Shown: positions 1 through 13,302, counted from the first letter of the stretch. The stretch is 64,000 nt of DNA from Capillidium heterosporum (GCA_016630905.1 WBMQ01000011.1:992001-1056000); one strand, 5' to 3'. Notes: generated by a model from the letters alone, not told the origin. Numbers and translations: made by a program.

Positions 1-1609
1 GAAAATGGACAACCCGACCCATTATCATTTGATCGACAAGCTATACAAAGCTTAATTGATACCATCAACGGTAGCGACGATCACCAACAGACACGATGGT
101 TGAACGGTTTGATCGGTCGGTTGTTCTTGGGGGTCTATCGGACTCAGGCTGCCAAGGATTATTTTATCAACAAGATCAAAGCCAAGACGACAAAGGTAAA
201 GAAGCCAGGCTTTCTTGGAGACTTTGAAGTGCGTGACTTACATGTTGGGGATTCGATTCCCTACATCACCAACCCCAAGCTTATAAGTTTGAGCACCGAT
301 GGAGAACTTTGCGCCGAGATGGACCTCAGCTACACCGGTGGTTTCCGAGTTGAAATTGAAACCGACGCTACCCTATCGGTATCCACTCGACTCAAGCCTT
401 TAAAGGTTAGTATGGTACTGGCCTGTCGTCCTACGTAGTTTACGTGGTAAGATTTTGTTGCGAGTCAAGCCACCACCCACCAACCGAGTTTGGATCGGGT
501 TTTACGCGCTGCCACAGATGGACTTGGCTATCGAACCTATAATTTCCGACACCCACATCAAATCAACCGTAATTTTGCAAGCCATCGAAAAGCGGATAAC
601 CGACGTGATCAAGGATGCTTTGGTACTACCCAACATGGACGACTACTGCTTCTTTCCAAGTTTCGGTACCGGTGGTATATTCGATCTAGCTGAGCACAGT
701 GCTGAGCCGGTGGAGGTGACTGAACCGGTACAGGCGACTAGCTTAAGTAGCATTCGATCAGACACTGACAGCTTGGCGACCGGTAGTGACTTGGACTCCA
801 TCAAGGCCCGCCGTCCCGTGTACTTTGAAGAGCCCAGCGAGATCAGCGACCGCGGTTCTGATTTTATCGAGATGGCCAGCTCTATCGACTCGAGTCGGTC
901 CAAAGCTACTAACGGAACCACCAGCAGGACGGCATCACAAGCTACCTCGCTCAACGAGAAAATCCGTAACTTAAAGGATAGCTACTTCAGCGGTCGACTT
1001 CGCAAGTCAATTGAAGCCATTGGTCAGTCTCACGCCTCATTACCGGCACCTGCTTCAATTACTAGTGGTCACGGGGCAAACATCGGAGCTAGTCAAAGTT
1101 CTCCTACCCTCCCATCCCAAATCGAAGCCAATTTAGATAGCGTCGAAGAACGATCGATCACCGATGTCAAGTCGACTTTGTCCTCCAAATTGCGTAATAT
1201 TAAGACACACAAGCAGCAACCCAAGCTCGACTTGAAGACCGAGTTCAAGTCAGAGGAAAAGACTGGCACAATTACCAATTCCTTACCGACCATTGAATCG
1301 ATCTCACCACCCCCACCGGTAGCTTTACCTTCCCCTACCAACTCGGACCACCGATCAGAAAATGATTCGATTAACCCTACCAACAAGAATGGAACCTACG
1401 ACAATGAAAATGGGAATGGTCCAAATGGTGTAGGGAACCCACTACGTAGACGACTAGCTTTCCCTAGCTCTTTAGTTCGCCTTAAAGAACACAAGCGGAA
1501 TTTGGCTGAGGATGCCAATAACTCGGAGGTGGGGAGCTGGCCCCAACCAAGTGAAGATAGCTTTACAGCTAATAGCGCCAGCTACCTTACCGATGTCCTA
1601 CAAAGGTAG
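1..1609 (+). CDS. SMP-domain lipid-transfer/tether protein (Nvj2/TEX2 type), 5' partial, +1 frameshift
   Basis: The reading frame is open from base 1, so the N-terminus lies outside the window. The first about 200 visible residues match the end of an SMP (synaptotagmin-like, mitochondrial, PH) domain: a stretch about membership of a beta sheet, then RVKPPPTNRVWIGF, MDLAIEPIISD and LPNMDDYCFF, all typical of Nvj2/TEX2 proteins, which move lipids at ER contact sites. The rest (about 300 residues) is Ser/Thr/Pro-rich, without membrane segments, and contains basic patches. The frame changes once: GCC at 421-423, an extra T at 424, then GTC. Removing the T gives VVLRSLRGK, which restores the domain; otherwise TAG at 436-438 stops translation. 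About 535 residues are visible with the correction. The SMP family call is firm; the ortholog name is less so. Confidence 0.8.
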
Positions 1610-2498
1610 ATTTCCGTAAATTGAAGTTGGGTTTGATGGTTCCATGGGGATGTAGTTAGTAGCCGATTGTCTTGGTATTTTTGATTGAAGCATCTGTTTA
1701 ACTGTACTATATATTACTATTTAAAATTATATTTAGAATATCCCAAATTTATAATAAACTTATAGTTTTAGTTTAATTTTTGTGCCGGTACAGTAGATCT
1801 AAAGTATTGAAATGTTATATGGTATATTCTATTTAAATTCGCTTATATGAGAACATTCATATTTTCGTGTTTAGTAGTAGCTATATATATTTATAATTGG
1901 CATCTCTAAAAATGGGATTTACTTTTGAATTTTGTTATACGACAATGTGTTTATGTTTTCAATGTATTTACTCCTGCATCCTCAATGTTTAGTTTATATT
2001 CCAAGCCTACTATGCAAAATAAGTTTGTTTTAGTTAAAGCTCCGTTTGATATAGCATTTGAGAAGCTTTGGTGTCTTTGATAAATATATAACACCGCCCA
2101 CGTTGTATTAAGCTTTGATAACCAAATGAAGGAAAAAGCAACTGTCACCATTCAAGTTACCATAGCGAATACCCACTACCTTTGTTAAGAAATGCTTAAT
2201 CTCCTTTACTTTCAAAAGGAAATATAATTAGGTCATAAAGTAAACTGCAATTTCACAGCTAGCGAATTATGTTTCTCCAAACTAGGTTAAGTTAGGCTAA
2301 ACTGAATGCTAAAACCAATCCAACTGATTTGCAGCTTTGTCATCGCAAGCATTCTTTACAGATCAAGGGATAAAGAACCCAATACAGTTTTAAAAGCTTA
2401 TTCAAGTAGGTATCGGGTATCGGAAAGGACCGAAGCAAAAGTGTCTGACAAAGCTTAATATATAAGTCAGCTAAAGTTTAGGGCCAATATTTTCCACT
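1610..2498. other. AT-rich intergenic spacer
   Basis: I see no supported gene. The first 300 bases hold the likely 3' UTR of the SMP gene (TATAAA- and AATAAA-like stretches around 1750). The remainder is the upstream region of the ELYS-like gene. The longest antisense frame (1951-2151) is short and unremarkable. Confidence 0.6.
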
Positions 2499-5400
2499 AT
2501 GAAGGCGGTGCCTAAAAAAGAACTTCACCCTCAGTACCAGCTATTTTGTAGATAACTTCGACTTCACTTTACCATTACTACAGCCTTTGAAAGATAAGAT
2601 GAAAGGTGCGTTTATAAACTCCAACCTAACGTACCTGTACAATGAGAAGGAGCTGGAAGTTAGATTCAACCAGAAACGTTTCGCTTTACTGACGACTAAC
2701 CTATTGACGGAATTGCAATTCGATGAGGTAAATTTTATGCCAACGTTATTTAATAGTATTTTTATAGCTAACTTTCACCTACGTAACCCATGCTGAGATA
2801 GGCCGAGTACAATATGTTTTAGCTTCGGTGTTCAACAGTTACCAAAACCTATCCCGCATATTCCTGTTCGACATTTTAGCTATAAAGACTTATGAGGTAC
2901 CTTTTGCTTTCGAAGCTTCGGTGCAGTGTATGAGCCTATCGAGCATCAACAAAGCTAGTTCAACCTGGCCAACTTTGAACAGCAATGAAGTTGAGCAAGA
3001 TACCGACCACCACCTCTTACTTTTAGGACTTACCAGCTGTAGGTTGTTGATGATAAAAGTAACTCCATTGAAAGATACATCTAAGGAAGACTGTCCCATA
3101 AGCTTCGAAAGTATAAGTAACTTCAAGGTACCTTCCAATATTCCGGTAACTTCCATAGCAACGGTTATACTTCCCAAGATCAACCAGGTTATCGTTGCAT
3201 GTGGGTATAGGACAGGTCAAATCAATGTATTTTCGTACCAATCCTCATTCCAAAATTTGAAGGGCGATCTGAGGTTTATAACAAAGCTTACTCCAGCACC
3301 CGACTTTGACAGATCTACTGCGTCGGACGCCCTCCATGCTCCCTGCCCAGTTACGAGGCTTAGCTTTGATGATATCGACTTGAAGAATAGCAACGCGTAT
3401 CTGTATCTCACATTTGCACAGGGCGATGTGACATCTTTCAAAAGCAGCATTCCAACTTACACACCTTCCTTTACAATAGTTCAGTTGAACCCTTTAACCA
3501 GCGAATTCAGGTATTTAGGTAAGACGAGCGTCAAATCCATCAATTCCGGCGGTCAGTTCTTGAAGTGCTATTCAAATTCGGATAGTGTCAACCAACTATC
3601 ATTACTTTTCTACGACTTTCCTTCCTCCAACTTATATACACAGGTTATTTGCTTTGATACGTCGAGCCAAGCCTACGTTCCTAAAGGTAGCCTCATCTCT
3701 AAACGTATCAATCACCCTCCACTAGATATCATGCCGATTCGTGAACTCGATATGTACTACGTCCTCCATCCAGAAGGTATCCTTCATAGTCTCTACGAAA
3801 GTAGTATCACCGATAAAGTGGAGGTCGTAAGTCTTCAATCAAAGATCGACTTCGAATACTGGTTCTTTCAAAGTAACCGACGTACAAATTATTTCATAGC
3901 AGACAAAGAGAAAGATCCTACACGTGTCGGATCAGACTGCTCGGAGCTATTTATACTAGACCTTCTTGTCCAACTGAACTTGGCCAGTGATAAACTTTAT
4001 CCCCCAACCAACATACACGGTTTAAGAACGTTGTTCGATTCAATTGTAACTTGCGAAGCCTGTCCCTTGCTCAAAGATAAGCTCCTCTATTACCTTGCTT
4101 TGGATAACATATTCGATCCTAAGCGTCTAAGTGCGTTCGGGTCATTGCTGACGCTATCCCCCCTGGATCGAAGGTTGATAAACGGACTTTGGGCACTAGA
4201 CCACAAGCTGCCAGTTGAAGGCCTCTCCCATCTCGGTCATCCCGATGTCGAGCTAACCAAAACTTGTGAGGACAAAATTGTCACTCATCTGTACGATGCC
4301 GGATTCTTCACTGGAGTCTGTCAGTTCTACCAGGGTCCGTAAACCTCAGTTGGAATTGTCAAGTTTGTCCTGTGTCTTCAAAGCATACATGTCCAGTGAT
4401 TACGAGCAGGCTTACCGATTTATTGTAAGTACTTTGATAATATATCCCTTTAACACTAATTTTTAGAGGGAGTTGGAATTAAGTGAGTTCGATAAGGATA
4501 CCTGGTTCACCGAGTTCTACGAGTTTGCATTTGCAGGTAATTTTTGATAGCTTTTTAATTCTCAATCTTATCTGGCGATACTGAAAATCTCACCCTAGAT
4601 GCCAACGACCAAAGGAATATCAAGAAGCTCATACACCTCCCCCTAACCCTACGCGAGGAGGAACTGCTTCTGTTCTTTTGCGAACTGAGTGTTAAATCCA
4701 GGGTGAAAGAATTCTATATCATCTGGTTGATCCAACGTTCGCGCATCCCCGACGCCTTAGCCATCTTCAACCGATACAAGGCCCAGATAGCGCGAGATTA
4801 CTCGTTAACTCGAGTCAACGAACTAAACACGATCCTCGAGTTACTACGTGTCGACAAACACAAGCCCACCGAGAGTCATGTCAACGACTACATCATAATA
4901 ACCGGTAGAGAGATCCACGAGTCGGCCATGCAGTACGCTTCCATGGTCATGAGTTCCACTCCTGGCAAAGACATTACTAAAGAAATGATCCAAGACGTCG
5001 GCGAAGCGTCACCTACAGCTAAACCATCCCTCACCGACTTCCAGATCCCTTCCCACGAGGATATACTCAAAGAGATGTTCGAAGCTGAGCTCGCCAAAGA
5101 TCCTATGCCGCCTCCCAACTATGATATCAAGATCCGATCGCCCCTCAATTTGGTATCAACCCAAACGATGAAACAGGTCAAAGCTATCGTCACCAAGGCA
5201 CCTACTTCTTCGACCTCCCATACTCTGACTGATACCGAGGATCACTCTCGGGATGCTTCACCTACACCTCCTGAATTGGATTTGTTTGATCGCTCACCGT
5301 TAGTTGAATTATCGATTCTACAAGCTGAGCCTAATTTGATGGTGAGGTCCCAGTCAGCTACCGATTTTGTAGAGTTAAGAGTTGATCAGGATCTATCAGA

Positions 5401-5812
5401 CTCTGAAAACTTGGCTATTTCCAATATAATGGCACGGTCACAATCCTTTACTGATTTTATGGAGTTAAAGGATATTCAAAATTCATCGGACTGCGAAAAT
5501 TCAGTTGCATCTAAGGTGATGGTACGATCCCAATCCTTCACCGATCTGGAGGAGTCAAGGAAAGTTCAACCCATATCAAAGTCCCACTCATACTCCGACC
5601 TTAAAGCGTTGCAAAAGATCCAAGATCTACCAGACTTCAAATTACCTACCTTTTCGTCTTCGAATCCAAATACTAACGAGCTAGTAAATACACATCCACC
5701 GGCAACGCTTAATCCAGAGTTAACCGATAGAAAGCCCAAGTCAATTTCCAAATCAACTGATGGTAAAATCGATACCAAGATCCCACTTGCGGCACTCGTT
5801 GAAAATCTTTAA
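2499..5812 (+). CDS. ELYS-like nucleoporin, four exons, one +1 frameshift
   Basis: Probable scaffold nucleoporin related to ELYS/AHCTF1 and fission yeast Ely5. Exons: about 2499-2727, 2798-4424, 4468-4536, 4599-5812. The first about 350 residues are beta-rich, as in a propeller. The ELYS helical domain follows: KLYPPTNIHGL, KLLYYLALDNIFD, LINGLWALDH, then FKAYMSSDYEQAYRFI. The C-terminal third is disordered and holds 30-residue repeats (see separate entry). Exon 2 hits TAA at 4340 unless one base is skipped at CAGGGTCCGTAAA (4331-4342). Skipping it joins FYQ to VRKPQL, where the family has a similar join, and keeps both introns in phase. The start is uncertain: ATG 2499 is also +1-offset from the following frame (A6 run at 2513-2519), and the next in-frame ATG is 2599. 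Length about 1,040 residues. Confidence 0.75.
5339..5620 (+). repeat. Tandem 30-residue repeats in the ELYS-like protein tail
   Basis: Three units begin at 5339, 5429 and 5519, exactly 90 nt apart, each starting M-[VA]-R-S-Q-S-x-T-D. A shorter fourth unit (KSHSYSDLK) begins at 5579. The Ser/Thr-rich core preceded by Arg looks like a phosphorylation or short linear motif; that function is inference. Confidence 0.85.
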
Positions 5813-6600
5813 CTCCTGTAAGTAGTGACCAATTCCAGTCTAGTCCTAAATTCCGTTAGCTAATTATTTATTACTTCAACATATATCATCTTGTTTTCGT
5901 TTCGTTCCGCTTCCAGTTAAATTCTGCTTAGGGTCCATAGGTTCAGCTAACTTAGGTAGTACTTAAATTACAATAAAAGAATATATAGTTTATTGATTTC
6001 GGCGATGATAGATTTTAAAGTTATTTGGAATTAACCAGACAGACTATCTCTTTTATTGATATTTTGAAATAGCATAGAAAGCTGTTTGAATTTTCTGCTT
6101 ACGTTTTTCCGTCCCAAGTATAGATAGTGTACTGCCTCCAAATTATGAATTAACTACTAGTGGTCAACTTTGGAAGGCAGAGGTTTATTGATCCATATCG
6201 CTTGTTGATCTTCACAAAGCTAACCATTATTCAAATATCTATCCTACTTGGAAAATAAATATACTTAGAGTGACTGATGTTATGTAAATAAAGCATCTAA
6301 AAGACTATATAAGGGAATATATATATAAATAGATTATACTTTGTAAATTTCCAATCAATACCAGAAAACTTAAATTCGGCAAAAATAGCAACTAAAATTA
6401 AAGTATCAGACCACAACTTTAAACCAGAAAGCAATAGAAAAAGACATATATCTATAATAGAAATGGTTGGTAATTGAAATGAAAAGGGTATGTTTAATTT
6501 ATAATATCGGGTGTCAGAGATAAGGTAGATCAAGGTTATTCTCCAGGTAAAAGCCATCGAAGGTTGTAGAAAGACAGTATAAAGCTTGAAGCTTATTCAA
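5813..6600. other. AT-rich intergenic spacer
   Basis: The 3' flank of the ELYS-like gene, with AATAAA-like motifs near 5970. A short antisense frame (6297-6557) has no recognisable similarity. Nothing else seen. Confidence 0.55.
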
Positions 6601-7732
6601 AGGCTCTCCAAATATCCAAAAAGTTTAGTCAAACTCGAATTATATACTATAGCCAGAGTTTTCAATTAGCTGAAAGTTTACAGACAAGTCTAGTTTGGCT
6701 CAGAACTAATTGGAAACTAGGTATGGGAATTCGTCAAGAGTATATTCGTAAGATAGTTAAAGTTGATCTGGTAAACGTCCAACCTGCATACCATTGGGTG
6801 GGCTTAGGTTTAACAGATCGGGACCTAAGGTCAAGACGGTATAACTGAGACACCAAAATGAGCAGAAGCTTGATAAAACTGATGCTGATATCGGTCAAGT
6901 TACTGGGTTGTAAGCTGCAGAGTTTCGATGTAGGCTTAAAGCTGAAGGACCAAGTGTTCCTTATTATACCACTGTATCGATATCACTAGAGCTTAATTAG
7001 CAGGAATCTCAACACTTTCGATCTAAGTTGGTAGCTGTCGTTTGAAAATAAGAGAATGCGACTCGGCTATCTAGAATTAGCAACGTAAACTCTGAATTTA
7101 CCTTGGCTTCGAAACATCTGAGATTGAAGTAGAGAACATCATCTCATCGTCTCCAAATCAACTAAAATTTTCTAAATAGAAGGTTTTGAGGTTGGTGAAC
7201 AATTGAAATTTTGAATGGTTGGTTGGTGGAAGATGTTGATGCCTCAAAGTGCAGCCTTGTAAGCTTGAGGTTCAGTACATAGTTGAACAAATCAGGGATT
7301 TTCGGGAAAATACTAGTCTAGTTTCAAGTCAACTACTCTGCTTAAAGGTCCAAATAATATGGAACTGTAGAAGTAGAATGAGTCCCTGAATAATAGATAT
7401 ATACTTTTTGCAGTACCAGGTAGCTGTCCAAGTTGGTTTATAGCAAAATGATGGTTAGAATCGATTGATAATGTCACTCTTCAAAGGCTTGGGACAAAGG
7501 TATAGGAATTGAGGATTGGTACTAAATTCGAACTCTAAAAAGGTTTGTTCTCTTAAAACTATGATTTCTATAGTTTGAATACTAATATATTTTTATTGGA
7601 GAATATAGTGGTTGTTGCTGTAGGTGTATTTTTCGCCACTATTTTAAAGTGCTTGAATACTTGTTGAAATTCAATTTGTCTAGATATATCCAAATGTTCG
7701 ATAATTTCTTCAAGTATCATTTTGGTACCCAT
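6600..7732 (-). pseudogene. Decayed F-box/leucine-rich gene
   Basis: Read on the minus strand, ATG at 7732 opens MGTKMILEEIIEHLDISRQ, an F-box-like helix. Further down (about 7300-7160) the translation gives IFPKIPDL and NLKLTRLHFEAS, close to KIESLHFNAS in the intact F-box gene at 36727-38019. Several stops and frame changes interrupt it, so it is a relic. The lower boundary is approximate. Confidence 0.55.
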
Positions 7733-8283
7733 ACTTGAAACTAAATTAGAAGTTGATTATATCTCGTTCTTTTGATTACAGAGATGGAGGTGACGCTTCA
7801 CCAAACTTAGCTAGACTTGAATCGGATTGATGAATCAACATTAAAAATTCCAAGTAGGGATATGATTGAAGTATTTGAAGCCATATACTATTTTAATAGA
7901 TAAAGTTTATGTATCATATTTCATTACTATTTTAAATAAGTGATAAATGTAGGTATCAGAGTTTAAATTTAAACACTATCAATTCCCAATTAAAATACAA
8001 CATAGATATTTGTAATTGTAAGGTCCAAGGAGGTGCCATTGGATCCCATTAATTATGGTGTCATAATGAAGGCATATAACAGAATAGGTTGGGACAGTAG
8101 AACAAATGCTGACCACTGTATTGGCAATATAAATCACTCAAAGGAGGTAAGGCTAAAGAGAAGTGAAGAAAGTCAGAAAGTAATAAACTGAGAGGGCAGA
8201 GAATTTGGATCACGTAGTCGCGCTATCTAACAACTAAAATATCTACTAGGAAACAGAATCAGGCTGTTGGAGAACAGCCATAG
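7733..8283. other. Spacer between relics
   Basis: No gene supported. The part from about 7990 may include decayed 3' exons of the membrane-protein relic at 8284-8826, but I could not align it. Confidence 0.4.
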
Positions 8284-8826
8284 CTAAGGGTTGGGATCGA
8301 GAAGTGAGTAACAGCTATAAATAGCAAGATGGAGCTTGTTAAAATGGGAGCCTTCAGTAGCAATCATCGAGTTTAAATACCCCTGCTGCTTTGTAATGGT
8401 TAGGTTTGATGTATATTGTCCCCCCTCATTGAACAATTGGTAAGGTAGTACTATTGTAATTCCCAGATCAGGTTCTATGCTGTTGATTGTTCGAGCTCCT
8501 AAGTGATGATCGAAACTAAGAGAAAGTATCAAGGTGATTAATTAAAATATAAAGAGGCAAAACAGGTTTGTAACCAAAATAGCTACTAATTGGGATATAC
8601 CAGAACGAAAGTTGGTAGAGCAAGTGATACAAAAGAACAAATAAGCGGGGCGGATCTATAACTTAGTAGTAAGGATTGTAACAACTAGGGTTGTTACGCT
8701 TATGGTTATAGATCAAACAGTAGGGTTAGAAGGCGATGTTATGCTTGATTATGTAGATATTAGTGAGTAGGATCAGCAGGATCACTATTGTCTTGATAAT
8801 CGCTGTAAGAAGTTGCTATATCATAG
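8284..8826 (-). pseudogene. Decayed duplicate of the membrane-protein gene at 11955-13302
   Basis: On the minus strand the region just below 8826 reads as a hydrophobic N-terminus (LLTAIIKTIVILLILL) in the position of the first membrane segment of the gene at 11955-13302. A later frame (8284-8532) gives TIVLPYQLFNEGGQYTSN, resembling YYLPFTTDGPQYSRK there. The start is followed by a stop, and the frame is broken. The upstream flank is also duplicated (8827-9550 versus 13303-14010), which supports descent from one segment. Confidence 0.5.
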
Positions 8827-9550
8827 TGCTGAGTAAATTTTAGGTAAATGAAAGCTGAAAAGTAAAGTTGAAGCACTCAGTAGCACAATCCCATATATTT
8901 TACAATTCCCTATGGCACTAATCCAATGAAATGTTTTATTTGAAATTATATTTCAATCTTTGGAGCTTTGCATCAAATCGAAAGCTTTAATAGAATTCTT
9001 CCTTTTACTTTCTATGTCTTCATACTGCTAAATATATTCAAAAAAAGTTCAAATCCAATAGAAATGATTTATTTAGTTTATTCCTTCATATTATGCTTAA
9101 GATCAAAACGTTTCGATCTTCAATATAAAGTCGGCATAGTTTACAGCTAACTTTTTGCTTAAAATGCATTCCAATGAAAAATTGTGCCGACGTATAATAT
9201 AAAGTTATACCGATTCAATAATAATACTAAATTTAAAGAGAAATATAAACATGCTTAAAGTTATAGACACTATTAAATTAAACTGTACATTTAGCTATAT
9301 ATATATATATCAGATACTTCAAAAGTGGTAAATTTCGATGATATGTACCTAAAACAGATTTCCCAAATACTAGTTCAGTTTACACTGAGATTTTATAGTA
9401 AGCCTTACATTGAAACATTTCTACTCCAAGTCTTTGTGTTGCGATTTATATGATTGCACTTTGCTTAAAAACTGATAACAAAGTACTATATCAGCAAAGA
9501 ATTGCATCGTACTTGATTAATGTAAGGTAGGAAAGGTATACTATAGTTGG
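8827..9550. repeat. Diverged segmental duplicate, copy A (upstream flank)
   Basis: It aligns collinearly with 13303-14010. Shared landmarks are AATCCAATGAAAT (8921 and 13396 regions), a second block around CCAATGAAAAATTGTG (9170) versus TAAATGAAAAGTTGTA (13643), and the AGTCTTTGTGTTG / AGGTCTTTGTATTG pair (9430, 13908). Similarity is clearly above background but far from identity. It includes an AT microsatellite near 9297-9312. Confidence 0.55.
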
Positions 9551-11954
9551 CAGTGTCACCGTAAACTTTGGTATTGTAATATTACCTTCCAGCTTAAACT
9601 AATACCATTTTTCTAAAATGAAAAATTGTTTGCTGAGCTTAACTTTTGTAAAAACTATATGTTTATATGGTACTACTTATCACTTCTTCAAATGTATCGA
9701 GCTGATACATAAATTTTAATTTTAAAATCTTATTAAGCGACTAATTTCCTAACAAGTATATTTTATCAGCATAAAAACTCAAATCGATACTTACAACTCT
9801 AAGTTTATTGATTTTAGATTGATTTTAATAGCAGTATAATAAAAGCATTTCTACTATATCTGCATCCATATAAATTACCACTATATCTAAAGTTTAGTTC
9901 GAAAGCCTAAAGATGAAGTAGGCTTTAATATAGACTAAAAACTCTATAGCTTATATAGTGTTGTTTAACTGATGGTTGGGAAAGTATTTGCATCCTCTAT
10001 CAGTTCCTTACATATCACTTCATCACTCTTGGTCGATCTTTCCTTGCCTATAGCAAAATAAATTCGAAAATAGTTAATTTATGGCTTGAATATATATAAT
10101 TATGCTTTTGCTATATTAAAAACCATTAGAAAGCATAATATACAATTTTAACAAGTCCCATATCAACAATTTAAGCAATAAGCTGCAAAGCGTAAATAGC
10201 TAGTTGACATCCAACATGAAGACAGAGTAGATTTTCAATATACTTGCAGAAACTTGTATATACTTAAGTCTTAATCCTAATACAACACCAATTCATTAAA
10301 TCTAAAGGTATTTAATAGTATCACAAAGTCTACGTTGGTGTAAAAGTATTTCAAGAGTTAAAATGAATAGCCAAATGTGAAATGAAATCCAATATAGTGT
10401 TTATACAATAAGAAAAAAATTTCAATGAAATGATATATATTACTATTTATAGAAGTTAACATTTTTTGTAAATTGTATTGACAAGAAAATCCATTGAACT
10501 GGCTTTCAGATTGTCCATCTATAAAATAGAGAAAAAAGTTTGAACTTGATCAGCCACATTCCACATCTCCTTCCTTATAAGGTAATATTTTTTATACTAA
10601 ATTCATTGTTCAACAAATGTAATTTATATTTGAAAAACCGTTGAAATTGTTAGTCTTTGGATATTGTTTTGGCAACCAACATGGTGTAAACTTTAAAGTC
10701 AAATTTATATTAGTGAGGCTGAAAAATTATAATCAAATTAAAATGATATAATACATACAAAATATTTTCAGTAAGCAATCAACTTGTACTTATTTAAACC
10801 TGAAAATATAACTTTAGCTTGATATGCTTCTCATAGTAATCCACTGTGAAAATTGCAAGTATACAAAGTCTATGCCGACATCCGAGTAATATTCGATAGG
10901 GAATTTACACTGGTATATCCAACCTACTTTATCATAACTTTACTAGGATTCAATCTCATACTTGGACCGATAGTATTCATGGTATCACCCAACCAACCCA
11001 GATCGTCAACACAGCTTTGATAGTGGTAAATTCAAATTTGAAGCTGCATCAGGTCTAAGTTAAAGTTGGAAGAAGGCACGACGGTATATGAGGTATCAAG
11101 TAGTCACTATAAGCTATATTCCAACTCAATTAATGTAAATTACAGTCATTGTTGAAGTTTCGTATCAGATACTGAACCAAGTGCATGTAATTATCAACCT
11201 CCTTGAGGTTTGGTTATGTAAGTTCATCATAAAAGTAATTAAATCTACATACTTTTGCATACTACCTAAAAATACCTCTATTGGTGTATGTTCTTTTATT
11301 AAAAGTAGTTACTTTTCACCCGATTGATTTGAAAGAGAAAGGGTTCAATATTCTTATCAAAGAAGTTATTTAAAAGGTAAACTTCGATATCCACCTCTCA
11401 TTATTAGTATGTAAAGGCTAGATTCAGTTTAAAGTGGTTTGTTAGCAACTAGTATTTTTGATGTAAACTGTTTTGAAGATAGGCTAGATTGTTTACAAAG
11501 ACATACTGATGTTGACATATATTATATTTCTATCTGATATCTTATCCTTTTTGAAATGTCGGTTGGTATGTAGAAGGAAATTTAAATTTTATAATGGGTT
11601 TTATTGCAATAGACGGAATTAAAATTTTATATATTGCTTTTAATAGTATTCGAAAATACTATTAAATACTGATATTCAAATATTTGTTATATCTCCCTTT
11701 TTAAAATGAACTAGTGGCTTATATGCTTATATTTGTAAATTAATATATAGTATAAGCAATTGGAAAACTTTATTGAGCATAGGATATATAATATAAGGAT
11801 AAAGCAGATAATGTAGGTGAATATGGGATATAAAATATAGATAGGGATATGAAAGAGAATATAAGTGGGAATAAGATATAGAGTATAGAATGTGCTTCAA
11901 TTGGAAGCCCTAAATAAACCAAATAGATAGTACCTTTGATCTGAGAAGACCATC
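9551..11954. other. Long AT-rich gene-poor stretch
   Basis: No open frame of convincing length on either strand and no recognisable family. It could contain further unalignable relics of the neighbouring duplicated genes; I see nothing I can support. Confidence 0.5.
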
Positions 11955-13302
11955 CTAGGCAATAGGAGGCTCATCACCTTCGAGATAGCTCATTCCTTGA
12001 TAATCACCAGTAATAGAGGCGGCAGGGTGGCTGTAGTATAAGATCTCTTGGAAATAAGTGCAGTACTCATCGTCTCCTCTCTTGGTTGAATGAATCCAGC
12101 CACTGAACTTTAAGTAAAAGTAGGTCAGCTTCCACAGGAAGGAGCTGAGGCATCCAAAGTCATCCTGAGACAACATAGCTTCTTTCTGAATGTATTTGAC
12201 ATTAAAGTATCCAGATTGTTGGACATGGTATAAATAAGGCTATGCTAATTTTAGTAAATGAAAACGATATGTAAACTTACGTTTTTAAGTATGTCAAGGA
12301 TTTCAATAGAAATAAAATACATATGAAATGCAATCCACATGAAGACAACAATGGTAGCACAAGTAAAAAATCCTAATATATATGCAAAAAGTAGATCTAT
12401 ATACAATTAGTACAAATGCAGTAGATAAAATTTACCGATTCTGACCCATACAAAGAAGCTTGTACATAAATTTGAATGCCGACACTAGCTATAGTTAGTA
12501 TAAGTGAAATATATAAAACTTACCAATTTGGGCCCATATGTAAGAGTTTTTGATTATATCGTTGATTTTCTTATTGAGCATAATGCTAGTTACACTGTAA
12601 CTTACATTATGCTTCCGGCTATACTGTGGCCCATCGGTAGTAAAAGGAAGGTAGTAGATATATTCATGCTGTCCTTTTAAGTTTGGAATGGCTATCGCGG
12701 TGCCTCTGGAGATGAATTTTACTTGAGAGGAGTTGATGAGGTATACGTAGGGTTGAAGTAGGTCGGTGGATTCAGTAAGGTGTTGGAGGAGAGTAGAACT
12801 ATTGCTTTGGTGGTGGTAATTGGTGTCTAGTTCGGTATAGCTGTAATTTTGAAGACCTTTGATACGGCATTGCTTGAGGTTGTTCTTATCGAGTGTAGGG
12901 TGGTTGATGGACCAGCCTAGAATTCCAACAGCTTCACCTATGTAAGCTGAAGGATGATCATCGGGGTTGGAGTCGGGGTTATCATAAGCCTTACCAAGCT
13001 CTTTGAAGAACGGATGGTAGTAAAAGGCAGGCTCGGGAGGATGCTTGATTTTGTAAAGACTGGAAAAGTGGTTGGGTGCTTTTCTGTTGAATCTTCTTTC
13101 ATTCATTGACCAGGGTAGGTATGAACAGAACATCTGAACAACTAGTAAAGTTAGATATATATGCAATTAGAAACTTACGAGAAAAGGTAGGATGGTAAAG
13201 CGCAATAGTGGTAATGGATCCAGTGGTGAATATAACAGTGAGCATAGCCAACAGATATGGTATGCTGCTAATAGCTGCTACAACATTGTACGGGTAGAGC
13301 AT
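11955..13302 (-). CDS. Predicted multi-pass membrane protein of unknown function (duplicated family)
   Basis: I do not recognise the family. Exon 1 (13302-13179) encodes MLYPYNVVAA and a long hydrophobic segment (SIPYLLAMLTVIF). A GTAAGT...CTAG intron joins it in phase to exon 2 (13141-12524), a mostly hydrophilic region with potential N-glycosylation sites (NYS, NSS, NVS). Later exons encode membrane segments such as LLFAYILGFF and TIVVFMWIAFHMYF (about 12396-12281), and the last exon (12239-11955) a soluble tail ending in GDEPPIA. Phases between exons 2, 3 (about 12489-12438) and 4 could not all be reconciled, so the middle splice pattern, or one base, may be wrong. It would be about 390 residues. 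Topology suggests a surface or endomembrane protein with a luminal loop. Confidence 0.55.

Noticed and set aside
424-470. An intron explaining the frame change in the SMP gene
   Set aside because: The possible GT...AG pairs are too short (24-33 nt) and leave the wrong phase; dropping a single T restores the conserved strand.
9297-9312. AT microsatellite
   Set aside because: Short dinucleotide runs are common in the AT-rich spacers and carry no specific signal.
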